A stretch of DNA of 64,000 nucleotides from Chryseobacterium geocarposphaerae (lineage in GTDB: Bacteria; Bacteroidota; Bacteroidia; Flavobacteriales; Weeksellaceae). The notes below the pieces were generated by a model. It was not told the DNA's origin. It ran no database searches and saw only the letters and a list, made by a program, of their open reading frames with translations. The stretch's first letter is position 1. Each line of letters begins with the position of its first letter. Below are positions 8,090 to 16,607 of this stretch, one piece after another. The DNA lies in NCBI RefSeq assembly GCF_002797535.1, contig NZ_PGFD01000001.1:434001-498000 (forward strand), given 5' to 3'. The position numbers and the translations under genes are program-made.

Positions 8090-9379
8090 ATGAAAACAAA
8101 AATAACAACAATGCTTATGTTTGCTACATTAGCACTAAATATTCCCACAATCACCAATGCTCAAGCCAAAAAGGGAAAAATAGAAACCTCGAATTCTGAT
8201 ATGAGTATCAGACCGTTCAAGATCAATATTCCACAAACAAAACTAAACGATTTAAAAAGACGTATTTCGGAAACCCGCTTTCCTGATAGAGAAACGGTCA
8301 AAGATGAATCTCAGGGAATACAGCTGGCTCAATTAAAAGAACTGATCGACTATTGGGGAAATGGTTATGACTGGCGCAAATTGGAAAATAAGCTAAATGT
8401 GCTTCCACAATTTGTCACAAAGATAGACGGCCTGGATATCCAGTTTATTCATGTACGTTCAAAGGAAAAAAATGCCTTGCCAGTGCTTCTCACTCATGGT
8501 TGGCCGGGTTCACCGCTGGAATTTATTGATACTATCGGCCCATTAACTGATCCGGTTCGATATGGAGGAAAAGCTGAAGACGCTTTTGATGTTATTATTC
8601 CTGCAATCCCGGGTTACGGCTTTTCTGAAATTCCAACAGAAGTCGGCTGGAACCCTGACCGTGTTGCCAGAGCCTGGGATACACTTGTAAAACGTTTAGG
8701 TTATTCAAAATATGTTTCTGAAGGCGGTGATCATGGATCGGTGATCTCAGATGCACTGGGTAGACAGGCTCCTACTGGATTATTGGGTATCCACCTGACA
8801 ATGCCTGCAACAATTCCCTCAGAATTGGTAAAACCTATCAATGCGGGAGATCCAGCCCCAGAAAGTCTTTCAGTAGAGGAAACCAAAGCTTATAATTCAT
8901 TAAGCACCTTCTTTGGAAAAAATGCAGCCTACGGGGGGATGATGGTCACCAGACCGCAGACTACAGGCTATCTGTTGTCAGATTCTCCCAGTGCGTTTGC
9001 GGCATTTTTATATGAAAAAATTGTCGAGTGGACTGAAAGTGACCTAAAACCTGAAAAAGTAATCAGTAGAGATGCGATCCTTGATGATATAACACTGTAC
9101 TGGCTAACGAACACGGGGGCATCGTCTTCACGTTTTTATTGGGAAAACAATAACAATAATTTCAGTTCTCAACACCAGAAAACAAAGGATATAAAGGTTC
9201 CGGTAGCAATATCAGTTTTTCCCCATGAAATCTACCAGGCTCCCGAAAGTTGGTCCAGAGCCGCTTACCCTTCGTTGTATTATTATCATAAAGCTGCCAA
9301 AGGGGGACATTTTGCTGCCTGGGAACAGCCACAGATCTTTACTGAAGAGCTAAGAGCAGCGTTTAAACCACTCAGATAA
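8090..9379 (+). CDS. Secreted epoxide hydrolase (EHN-type, microsomal-like)
   Basis: 429 residues. A signal peptide (about 1-25, ending NAQA) precedes an epoxide-hydrolase N-terminal domain (~40-150, with RPFKINIPQ and the DYWGNGYDWR segment). The alpha/beta-hydrolase core follows: HGWPGS at 136-141, nucleophile Asp214 in GGDHG, and His407 in KGGHFAAWE. An Asp nucleophile is what epoxide hydrolases use to open epoxides to diols; esterases use Ser. Bacterial EHN proteins are normally cytoplasmic-size (~370-400 aa); here a signal peptide places it in the periplasm. It belongs to the hydrolase cluster at 7-12.5 kb. Confidence 0.9.
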   Translation: MKTKITTMLMFATLALNIPTITNAQAKKGKIETSNSDMSIRPFKINIPQTKLNDLKRRISETRFPDRETVKDESQGIQLAQLKELIDYWGNGYDWRKLENKLNVLPQFVTKIDGLDIQFIHVRSKEKNALPVLLTHGWPGSPLEFIDTIGPLTDPVRYGGKAEDAFDVIIPAIPGYGFSEIPTEVGWNPDRVARAWDTLVKRLGYSKYVSEGGDHGSVISDALGRQAPTGLLGIHLTMPATIPSELVKPINAGDPAPESLSVEETKAYNSLSTFFGKNAAYGGMMVTRPQTTGYLLSDSPSAFAAFLYEKIVEWTESDLKPEKVISRDAILDDITLYWLTNTGASSSRFYWENNNNNFSSQHQKTKDIKVPVAISVFPHEIYQAPESWSRAAYPSLYYYHKAAKGGHFAAWEQPQIFTEELRAAFKPLR

Positions 9380-9531
9380 TTTGTTCAAATATCGGACTCA
9401 CTTCACCTTCCGAGTTGTCTGTTTCAGGGATTAAAACGCCTGGTTGAGCTACTTTATACTGGCATATGCGTGATAATTAGTGTCTATTTGCATCACAAAA
9501 CTTAAGGTTTAACAAATTAAAAAACAAAGAC

Positions 9532-9990
9532 ATGAACAGATTAGCAATTTTAATGATGATGGTTTTTATGTTGTTCTGTGGACATTCTAACGGACAGATA
9601 TCAGCAGGTCAGGGAATATGGGAATGTACTCTTAAAAGAAAATCAGCCGATGAAGGAGAAATCCTGATGAAGGGGAAAATAGTACCGGAATTGCAGATGT
9701 ACGAATTTGGCAACAGGACAAAAGGTCCCATCAAAATAAGCTTTAAATTTCAGCCTGACAATTCGTACCAGTCGGGAGAAAATATTAGCCGGCTCCAACC
9801 ACTAAGGAAGTTTGAGCAGCTTTTGGGTATACCGGTCATTTATTCTGAGAATGAGGCTGAATTTGATCAGAAGATCAAACTGAAAGGGAAGGATGGTACA
9901 ATCAGGGGAGCTATCCAGTTTATGCAATGTAGCGAACAGATATATGTTGTACCACAGGATTTTGGTGTTTCGCTAAAAATTTTCAAATAA
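9532..9990 (+). CDS. Small secreted DsbD N-terminal-domain-like protein lacking one redox cysteine
   Basis: 152 residues with a signal peptide (1-22, ending NGQ). The rest resembles the periplasmic alpha domain of thiol:disulfide interchange protein DsbD as seen in Bacteroidota: GPIKISFKFQ, a strand around KFEQLLGIPVIY, and AEFDQKIKLKGKDG. In that family the domain ends with a CxxxxC-like pair followed by Pro. Here only Cys133 (QCSEQ) remains, and the position of the second Cys is Tyr/Val. No membrane or thioredoxin part is attached. It cannot work as a normal DsbD alpha domain and may be a binding protein or a decaying remnant. Lies between two hydrolase genes. Confidence 0.6.
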   Translation: MNRLAILMMMVFMLFCGHSNGQISAGQGIWECTLKRKSADEGEILMKGKIVPELQMYEFGNRTKGPIKISFKFQPDNSYQSGENISRLQPLRKFEQLLGIPVIYSENEAEFDQKIKLKGKDGTIRGAIQFMQCSEQIYVVPQDFGVSLKIFK

Positions 9991-10021
9991 CAATTTGTAG
10001 AATTAAATTAAAATTCAGATC

Positions 10022-11080
10022 ATGAAATCAATAAAAGAAATTTTGTACGGTTATTTCAGCAAGACAGCAATAATTGCACTTGTGGTAACAATGTCATTGG
10101 GAATAATTGCACCGTCATTACAGGCGCAGCAGACAATCCAAAAACAGGAGATACCTTCCGATACTTCGGTAAGTTCGGCATTTCAGCACACGAAAAAAAT
10201 TAGGGCCGGGCTGCTTGATATAGGGTATGCAGAGGTTGGACCAAGTACCGGAAAGCCTGTTATATTGCTTCACGGATGGCCATACGATATTCACAGTTTT
10301 GAAAAATCTTCTGAGCTGCTTGCTTCGAAAGGATATCGAGTATTGGTTCCATATCTCAGAGGATACGGAACGACAGCTTTTGTATCGCCAAAGACGGTAC
10401 GTAACGCTCAACAATCTGTCGTGGCACTTGATATTATTGCGTTTATGGATGCTCTGAAAATAGATAAAGCCATCATTGGTGGTTTTGACTGGGGAGCCAG
10501 GACTGCGGATATTATGGCCGCTCTTTGGCCGGAGCGTGTGTCTGCATTGGTAGCTGTGAGCGGATACCTTATCGGGAGTCCAAAAGCAAATGAGAATCCG
10601 CTGCCACCAAATGCAGAATTATTATGGTGGTATCAGTATTATTTTGCGACTGAAAGAGGATATAAAGGCTATAAGGCTAATACAGGGGCTTTCAATAAGC
10701 TGATCTGGAAAACAGCATCGCCCAAGTGGTCATTTGATGAAGAAACTTATCAGCGTTCTGCCAAAGCATTTGACAATCCTGATCATGTGGATATTGTCAT
10801 CCATAATTACCGCTGGCGCCTGGGATTGACCCCTGGAGAAAAACAGTATGATGAACTCGAGGCCAAACTTGCGAAATCGCCTGATATCACGGTGCCGACA
10901 GTTACCCTTGAAGGTGATGCGAATGGCGCAGCATTTCCGCTACCTGAAAATTATGCTTCTAAATATAAAGGGAAATATGTGCATCATACTTTAACAGGGG
11001 GTATCGGGCACAACTTGCCGCAGGAAGCTCCCCGTGAATTCGCTGATGCAATTATTGAAGCAGATTCGCTGTCCAGATAA
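10022..11080 (+). CDS. Secreted alpha/beta hydrolase with Asp nucleophile (epoxide hydrolase/dehalogenase type)
   Basis: 352 residues. A long N-terminal signal (hydrophobic 15-34, ending LQAQ) precedes an alpha/beta-hydrolase fold: HGWPYD at 84-89, nucleophile Asp156 in GGFDWGAR, and His330 in GGIGHN. GFDWG with Asp in the nucleophile elbow is characteristic of epoxide hydrolases and haloalkane dehalogenases. The HGWP form of the oxyanion loop favours epoxide hydrolase. A predicted export signal is unusual for this type and parallels the neighbour at 8090. It starts 31 bp after the DsbD-like gene, so the two are probably co-transcribed. Substrate unknown. Confidence 0.87.
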   Translation: MKSIKEILYGYFSKTAIIALVVTMSLGIIAPSLQAQQTIQKQEIPSDTSVSSAFQHTKKIRAGLLDIGYAEVGPSTGKPVILLHGWPYDIHSFEKSSELLASKGYRVLVPYLRGYGTTAFVSPKTVRNAQQSVVALDIIAFMDALKIDKAIIGGFDWGARTADIMAALWPERVSALVAVSGYLIGSPKANENPLPPNAELLWWYQYYFATERGYKGYKANTGAFNKLIWKTASPKWSFDEETYQRSAKAFDNPDHVDIVIHNYRWRLGLTPGEKQYDELEAKLAKSPDITVPTVTLEGDANGAAFPLPENYASKYKGKYVHHTLTGGIGHNLPQEAPREFADAIIEADSLSR

Positions 11081-11325
11081 TAGAGGCGGTTTTGTTCCTA
11101 GTTAATCAAATAAGAGAAATGTATAGGAAAAAAGGCTTAGTTCTTTGATGTCCGGATTGCCAATCCATATTATCCAGCACATCATTTTAATTCTCCACTT
11201 CAGGTCTTAATATACCTATTTAAGCCACTTTGAATTATTATAGTTAGAAACTTTATTATCATAACGGAAGACAAAAAGATTTTTTAGAACATAAAAACAA
11301 TTAGTTAACACTTAAAACAATTAAA

Positions 11326-11751
11326 ATGAAAACAATTACAAAAATTGATAAAGTACTTTATACAGCTAAGACTCACACAGTAGGGGGCAGAGAAGGAAGT
11401 GCTAAAAGCAGTGATGAGAAATTGGATATTTTACTTACTCCTCCGGGGTTAAATGGAAAGGGGACAAATCCTGAACAGCTTTTTGCAGCGGGATGGTCCG
11501 CCTGCTACATCGGTGCATTGGGACTTGCAGCAAAAAAACTGGGAATCGTACTTCCAAAAGATACATATGTAGATGCGGAAATAGACCTGGGATTAAACGG
11601 AGAAGCATATAGTCTTCAGGCAAGATTGTTTGTCAGTGTTCCCGGAATTAAAAATGAGATCGCGGAACAGCTTATAGAACTCGCTCACCAGACCTGTCCC
11701 TATTCAAAAGCGGTAAAAGGGAACATCAGTATTTCAACAACAATTATCTAA
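11326..11751 (+). CDS. ohr: Organic hydroperoxide resistance protein (OsmC/Ohr family)
   Basis: 141 residues, the usual Ohr length. Both redox cysteines are present: Cys60 in WSACYIGAL and Cys124 in HQTCPYSKA, with the conserved Arg22 (GGREG) and Glu50 near the peroxide site. Ohr reduces organic and fatty-acid hydroperoxides to alcohols with dithiol (lipoyl) reductants in the cytoplasm. The N-terminal TAKTHTVGGREG and the LLTPPG loop fit Ohr rather than OsmC. The gene lies 245 bp after the previous hydrolase and 11 bp before the next, so it probably shares a transcript with the hydrolase at 11763. No OhrR-type regulator is adjacent. Confidence 0.92.
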   Translation: MKTITKIDKVLYTAKTHTVGGREGSAKSSDEKLDILLTPPGLNGKGTNPEQLFAAGWSACYIGALGLAAKKLGIVLPKDTYVDAEIDLGLNGEAYSLQARLFVSVPGIKNEIAEQLIELAHQTCPYSKAVKGNISISTTII

Positions 11752-11762
11752 TAACAATCGTC

Positions 11763-12533
11763 ATGATCAAAAAAATCCAGCTTTCACTCTTAGTGATATT
11801 TACAATAGTTTTTGGCCTTTCAAGCTTAAAGGCGCAAAATAAAGATAACAGTGCAAAAATCAAAAATGTAGTTCTTGTCCATGGTGCTTTTGTAGATGGT
11901 TCTGGTTGGAGAGGAGTGTACGATATTCTGACAAAACGTGGTTATAATGTGACCATCGCTCAGATCCCACTGACTTCACTGAAAGATGACAACGAAACTG
12001 TTCGCAGGGTATTGGATAAGCTTGACGGACCAGCTGTTTTAGTGGGGCATTCCTGGGGCGGAACGGTCATTACTGAAGTAAGTTCCCATAACAATGTTGC
12101 ATCATTGGTATATGTAACCGCTTTCCAGCCAGACAAAGGCGAAACTACTGATACTTGGTATTCTTCACAGCCAGGACTTCCCGAAGCGGACATCTTACCT
12201 CCGGATGCTGAAGGATTGGCCTATTATGATGTGAAAAAATTCCATGCAGGATTCGCAGCAGATCTTGATCACGATCTGGCAACATTTATGGCACATTCAC
12301 AAAAACCAATATCGGCATCTTCTTTTACAGCGGTGGTAACGGCTGCTGATTGGCATACCAAACCAACATTCGGGATCATACCAACAGCGGATAAAAGTAT
12401 CAACCTACTTATTCTGAGAAATATGTACAGGAGATCTGGAACAAAAGTTACAGAAATCAACGGTGCTAGTCATGCGGTATTTATTTCCCATGCAAAGGAG
12501 GTGGCAGATGTTATCATTGCTGCATCTAAATAA
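11763..12533 (+). CDS. Secreted alpha/beta hydrolase (EstC-like esterase)
   Basis: 256 residues with a cleavable signal (1-25, ending LKAQN). The core has VHGAFVDGSGWR, the nucleophile Ser97 in GHSWGG and a C-terminal His237 in NGASHAVF. The HGAFVDGSGW opening and the VTAFQPDKGE segment are typical of a large bacterial esterase-like subfamily often annotated alpha/beta hydrolase or EstC. It starts 11 bp after ohr. Along with 7058, 8090 and 10022 it makes the fourth exported hydrolase in 5.5 kb. Substrate not predictable. Confidence 0.88.
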   Translation: MIKKIQLSLLVIFTIVFGLSSLKAQNKDNSAKIKNVVLVHGAFVDGSGWRGVYDILTKRGYNVTIAQIPLTSLKDDNETVRRVLDKLDGPAVLVGHSWGGTVITEVSSHNNVASLVYVTAFQPDKGETTDTWYSSQPGLPEADILPPDAEGLAYYDVKKFHAGFAADLDHDLATFMAHSQKPISASSFTAVVTAADWHTKPTFGIIPTADKSINLLILRNMYRRSGTKVTEINGASHAVFISHAKEVADVIIAASK

Positions 12534-12912
12534 ATGATCAATGGGAAAATTTTTTGCCATATTATATATACACTCATTTAAGTGAGCAATGTCTATATAA
12601 CTCTAGCGTATTTGTATCAGCGATAACATAAAGGATTTAAATTTGCTTAATATTTTCATGATTTAGATGTAATGTATTTATTTATATGTCATATACTTTT
12701 CATCTAAAAATATCATGAAAACCAGAAGCTTTTAAATCTTCTGTTTTGCAGGAAATGGCTCAAATAATTTTTTTGTTTTTCCATAATACAAAAAGAAGCC
12801 TTCAAAAAACGAGGGCTTCTTTTGTATTCGATTTATTTATAAAAGTTTACAAAAGGAATATATAGGAAATGACGTTTCAAAAAAGGGCTTGGTAAAAAAA
12901 CAGACAGAATCG
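12534..12912. other. Intergenic stretch between convergent genes
   Basis: No gene seen. It holds a terminator hairpin (12791-12824) and an imperfect inverted repeat (cores tttcatgat near 12653 and atcatgaaa near 12711). Confidence 0.5.
12791..12824. terminator. Terminator between convergent transcription units
   Basis: Stem aaaagaagcc (12791-12800) pairs with ggcttctttt (12814-12823) around an A-rich loop. Flanking A and T runs would let it act in both directions, ending the hydrolase cluster and the AraC gene. Confidence 0.7.
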
Positions 12913-13725
12913 TTAATTCTTGGCTGCCAATAATTCCGTGGGCGAATAACCGAATTGTTTTTTAAAAGCATATGAAAAGTGTGAAAGATTTTCGAATCCT
13001 ACTTCATAACAAACTTCAATCGGCTTCATCTTCTTTTCAACAAATTGGTAATGGGCTAATTCTAACCGTTTTTTTGTCAGCCATCGCTGCGGTGTGATAT
13101 TGAATATTTTACTAAAATCCCTTTTAAAAGTGGTAAGGCTTCTTCCTGTCAGATATCCAAATTTCTCCAGTGGCAAGTTGAACATAAAGTTCTTTTCCAT
13201 ATACGCTGCCAAGTCAATTTTTCCGGGTTCTTCAAAATTGGCAAGGACATTATCTATTCCTTTATCGATTGCACGGAGGATGCTTATTGCTTCTGTGATT
13301 TTTAATGAAGCTATATTTTGCGGAATTTCCTGCATTTCAAAATAAGGAATCAATGAGGAAAGGCAACTCTCCAGTAACGGATGATTATTGTAGTATTGTA
13401 TTCTTTGTGAATGCCGTACATCGGGTTTTACATCCAGATCTGCATAGAAGTTTTTTAACATGTCCGCCGTTAAGTGCATGACAACTGTCTTATGGGGTTG
13501 CCCGTCTTTAGGATAATTGATAATGGTAGCCAGCTGATTCCTCGGGATTAAGAAAATATCACCTTTTTTAAAAAGATACGTAGCATCAGCCTGTACAATT
13601 TTTGTTTCGCCGGAAATAAACCAGATCAGCATATGACACTCGAAACTGATATCCGATTTAAAAAATTTATCCTCATAACATGACAGTTTAATATCGTCTG
13701 TAATATATTTTGCTTTATATTCCAT
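12913..13725 (-). CDS. AraC-family transcriptional regulator
   Basis: 270 residues. N-terminal cupin sensor domain (~1-150, with the FKKGDIFLIPRNQ barrel motif), then the two-HTH DNA-binding domain (~165-268), including LPLEKFGYLTGRSLTTFKRD and IEVCYEVGFENLSHFSYAFK. The ending QFGYSPTELL matches the AraC C-terminus. It lies just downstream of two SDR genes read in the same direction (15618 to 13852), with a 126-bp gap that should hold its own promoter. Control of those SDRs is an inference from position. Confidence 0.9.
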   Translation of the reverse strand: MEYKAKYITDDIKLSCYEDKFFKSDISFECHMLIWFISGETKIVQADATYLFKKGDIFLIPRNQLATIINYPKDGQPHKTVVMHLTADMLKNFYADLDVKPDVRHSQRIQYYNNHPLLESCLSSLIPYFEMQEIPQNIASLKITEAISILRAIDKGIDNVLANFEEPGKIDLAAYMEKNFMFNLPLEKFGYLTGRSLTTFKRDFSKIFNITPQRWLTKKRLELAHYQFVEKKMKPIEVCYEVGFENLSHFSYAFKKQFGYSPTELLAAKN

Positions 13726-13851
13726 AATGATTGCTATTTGTTTGGCTTCTAAGCTAGAATAATATATAAATATAAAAATTTCATATTGATTACTTTGCTT
13801 AAAAGCCCATTATTTGTATTTGAAGAGCCTAGTTCTTACGTTGATAATATT

Positions 13852-14580
13852 TTAAACAGATTGGCCGCCATCAACCAGAAAATTCGAACCGGTAATGAAA
13901 GAAGAATTGCTTCCGGATAAAAAAGTTATCAGATCCGCTACTTCATCAGGTTTGCCTAATCTGGAGAGTGGGATACTGTCAATTAATTGGTGTTCCAACT
14001 GATCATTCAATCCGATTTTGTCCATAATTTCCGTAGCAATTGGGCCGGGACTTACCGCATTCACACGGATATTCCGGGGAGCCAATTCAAGAGCAGCTAT
14101 TTTGACCACTGCATTTACGGCAGCTTTACTGGCTGCATAAACCGATGCATTTGCCGGAGAAATCGTTGCCGAGGTTGACGAAAGTAATATCACAGATGCA
14201 CCCTCATTGAGAATAGGAATAAACTTACTCAGTGTAAAATAAGCACCTTTGAAATTAACATTCATGATTTCGTCAAATATATCCTCTTTCATTTGTTCTA
14301 TGGGGCCAAATTTTGTTATCCCCGCGTTGATCAGCAAAATATCCACTTTTCCAAATTTTCTGGTAATATCAATAACCAGTTGATCAATATCGGATAATTT
14401 GGATTGATCGGCAATCAAACCCGTTACTCCCAACTCGGCAGCAGCTTTCTCCAGGGCTTCTTTTCTTCTGCCCGTAATGATTACACTGGCAGATTTTTCT
14501 TTCAGTGCTTTTGCGGCAGCATATCCGATTCCACTGTTGCCGCCTGTAATGACGGCAACTTTATGATCTAAACTTTTCAT
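13852..14580 (-). CDS. Short-chain dehydrogenase/reductase (SDR)
   Basis: 242 residues, classical SDR length. NAD(P)-binding TGGNSGIG at 12-19, NAG at 85-87, catalytic Ser around 134-135, Tyr148 and Lys152 (YAASK), and a C-terminal GSNFLVDGGQSV. Arg39 after the second strand (TGRRK) suggests NADPH preference. It should reduce a carbonyl or oxidise an alcohol in the cytoplasm; the substrate is unknown. It follows the SDR at 14599 by 18 bp and is probably co-transcribed with it. Confidence 0.92.
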   Translation of the reverse strand: MKSLDHKVAVITGGNSGIGYAAAKALKEKSASVIITGRRKEALEKAAAELGVTGLIADQSKLSDIDQLVIDITRKFGKVDILLINAGITKFGPIEQMKEDIFDEIMNVNFKGAYFTLSKFIPILNEGASVILLSSTSATISPANASVYAASKAAVNAVVKIAALELAPRNIRVNAVSPGPIATEIMDKIGLNDQLEHQLIDSIPLSRLGKPDEVADLITFLSGSNSSFITGSNFLVDGGQSV

Positions 14581-14598
14581 TTTAATAAATTTGAATGA

Positions 14599-15618
14599 TT
14601 AATTGATGTTGAATTTTACTCCTGTCATTTCTTCGCTAAGATTCCATAAGCGTATTGCTGAATTTTCATCCAACGAATATTGTTGTACACCGCTCTGATG
14701 CAGTTTTGCATTGGTTTGAACAGAAGGATCTGTTGGTAAGAGCTCTGCAATATCGTTATCTTCGAGATATACACCACCTATTGTATTCAATAATGGACTG
14801 GTCGCGGTAAAAACAGTAGTGGCAGCACCTTGGGGAATAGTTTTCAATGCAGCAAGGACTTCCGGACGAATATTTCCATCTTCATCCAAAAATCCTAATT
14901 TCTTGAATTGTTCCGGATCAGCATTTCTTCCTAATTCTGTCCCTCCGATAGAACCGGGATGTAAAGAGTATGCTCTTACATTGAAGTCTTTAGCTCGATT
15001 GTCTAACTCCATAGCAAAAAGATTACTTGCTGTTTTTGATTGACCGTAAGCCTGAAGGGTTTCATAAGTCCTGTTTTCAAAATTCGGATCTTCAAAATTA
15101 AATTCGGAATTATGATGTCCCAGAGAAGAAACATTTACAACCCTTGCTCCGTTTGCCTGTTTTAATGCGGTCCATAATCTTGCTGTAAGATGAAACTGAC
15201 CTAAATAATTTGTTGCCAATTGAGATTCAATTCCACGCCCGTCACGTTGCAAAGGAACCCACATAATACCGGCATTGTTGATTAATAAATGAAGCGGTCT
15301 CCCTGATGAAATGAATTTTTCAGCAAATGTGTCAATAGAAGAGGGAGACATCATATCGACTTCCTCAATTTCAACATTTGTTATATCTTCCAGGTTTGCT
15401 TTTGCTTTTTCCATGTTTCTTGCAAGAACGATGACTGTTGCCCCGGCTAATGCCAGTGTTTTTGTTGTTTCTAACCCTATCCCTGTATTGCCACCTGTTA
15501 CAACTGCGATTTTACCGGTAAGATCGATTCCCTTGATTACCTCTGTTGAAGTAGATGCTGCTGTGAAGCCAGAACCCAGCGGTTTCTGTAACGCTCCTTG
15601 ATAATTGTTTGCTTTCAT
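14599..15618 (-). CDS. SDR family oxidoreductase, retinol-dehydrogenase-like
   Basis: 339 residues, longer than classical SDRs because of a ~30-residue N-terminal leader and a C-terminal extension. TGGNTGIG (41-48), NNAG (114-117), active-site Ser164/165 (VNVSS), Tyr191 and Lys195 (YGQSK). The layout, with a variable insertion before the YxxxK and the late HPG segment, matches the retinol dehydrogenase/WW-oxidoreductase-like bacterial group. The ATG follows a putative promoter whose -7 box lies inside a small dyad (15642-15661). First gene of a two-SDR operon. Confidence 0.9.
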   Translation of the reverse strand: MKANNYQGALQKPLGSGFTAASTSTEVIKGIDLTGKIAVVTGGNTGIGLETTKTLALAGATVIVLARNMEKAKANLEDITNVEIEEVDMMSPSSIDTFAEKFISSGRPLHLLINNAGIMWVPLQRDGRGIESQLATNYLGQFHLTARLWTALKQANGARVVNVSSLGHHNSEFNFEDPNFENRTYETLQAYGQSKTASNLFAMELDNRAKDFNVRAYSLHPGSIGGTELGRNADPEQFKKLGFLDEDGNIRPEVLAALKTIPQGAATTVFTATSPLLNTIGGVYLEDNDIAELLPTDPSVQTNAKLHQSGVQQYSLDENSAIRLWNLSEEMTGVKFNIN

Positions 15619-15641
15619 TTCTTGAAAATTTTGATTTTGTT

Positions 15642-15661
15642 ATGACAAAGGTAGATGTCAT
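15642..15661 (-). promoter_or_regulatory. Promoter -7 box inside a small dyad upstream of the SDR operon
   Basis: Minus-strand TACCTTTG (15646-15653) fits TAnnTTTG. It lies in the dyad atgaca (15642-15647) / tgtcat (15656-15661), about 28-35 bp before the start codon, a typical operator position for repression. Confidence 0.4.
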
Positions 15662-15751
15662 TTTGACGAAGAATTTTGTTTAAACGTCCGAAATTGCTTT
15701 GTTTAAAAGACCAGTGAAAGCGTTAGTTAAATTAGTGGAATTTCAGACTGT

Positions 15752-15802
15752 CTAAAATAAAAGTCAAACTCCCTGTTACTGGGAGTTTGACTTTTATTTT
15801 AG
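15752..15802 (-). terminator. Very strong terminator after the siderophore-interacting gene
   Basis: A perfect 22-bp stem (15752-15773 with 15781-15802) and 7-nt loop, with A/T-rich outer arms. It lies 10 bp after the stop of the minus-strand gene at 15812. The longest perfect hairpin seen in the window. Confidence 0.85.
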
Positions 15803-15811
15803 ATTATATTT

Positions 15812-16528
15812 TTATAAACCCTTTTTTCCCTCAAGCCAATAACCTTGCGAAGAAATGTTCCCTCTTGATCTTTCTTTTAAAGTTTTTCTGAAAGTCTGCA
15901 CTGATTTTACATTTCCTGTCAGTATAAAATTAGCATTGTCCCATTCATCGGTGTTGAAAACCGGCAGTTCACTGATCCATTGTTGGTTTCTGAATGTATT
16001 CTTTTTAGAAAATACGGTATAATTTTCCAGACCTAATAATTCCGGGACATTATGGTTCTCATCGTCCAGTTCAAAATAAAACTGATATTGATGTTTATTT
16101 TTTCGAAGAATCGGCAAAATTGAGCAGGCAAGTCCCAAAGATGTTTCGTCACCAAAAATAAACTGTCGTTGTATGGTGCCGTTATACATTTTTTTACCCC
16201 TGGGAATGCTGATGCGCAGTTCATCTTCCGACTTCAATGCATCGATGTACAGGCTTCCGACACCATTGCCATGAATGTGAAAGATAATATCCAAAATGCC
16301 CTCATACACATTATGATAAGCTACGGAATAATTTCTAAACTCCGTATCGCTTACACGGATAACACTGGCATAACCTATCTGGAAGTTCATTCGTGACAGA
16401 TCGCCTCGGAACCGTATTTTCTTAATGTTCGGACTTACGTAAACCGTTTCCAGTACTTTCATATCTGTCATTATGGAGCTGGCTTTTTCCGTCAGGTCAG
16501 CTGCCCATTTTGGTAATTTTGAAATCAT
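15812..16528 (-). CDS. Siderophore-interacting protein (FAD-dependent ferric reductase family)
   Basis: 238 residues. A FAD-binding beta barrel (~25-115) carries the flavin motif RNYS at 65-68 and a HGNGVGS phosphate loop (86-92). The C-terminal half (~120-238) is the reductase/NAD(P)H-side domain with FGDETSLG. Family members such as ViuB/YqjH reduce iron bound to siderophores so that it is released in the cytoplasm. The C-terminus QGYWLEGKKG corresponds to the family's YW-containing end. It lies downstream of the AraC gene at 16608 on the same strand (79-bp gap), so the regulator may sense an iron-chelate ligand. Confidence 0.85.
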   Translation of the reverse strand: MISKLPKWAADLTEKASSIMTDMKVLETVYVSPNIKKIRFRGDLSRMNFQIGYASVIRVSDTEFRNYSVAYHNVYEGILDIIFHIHGNGVGSLYIDALKSEDELRISIPRGKKMYNGTIQRQFIFGDETSLGLACSILPILRKNKHQYQFYFELDDENHNVPELLGLENYTVFSKKNTFRNQQWISELPVFNTDEWDNANFILTGNVKSVQTFRKTLKERSRGNISSQGYWLEGKKGL

Positions 16529-16607
16529 GTTATTGCATTAAAAATATATGACAAAATAACAATGAAAGGTGTCGATAAGCAATGGAATGAAAGATGTAGG
16601 TATAGGA

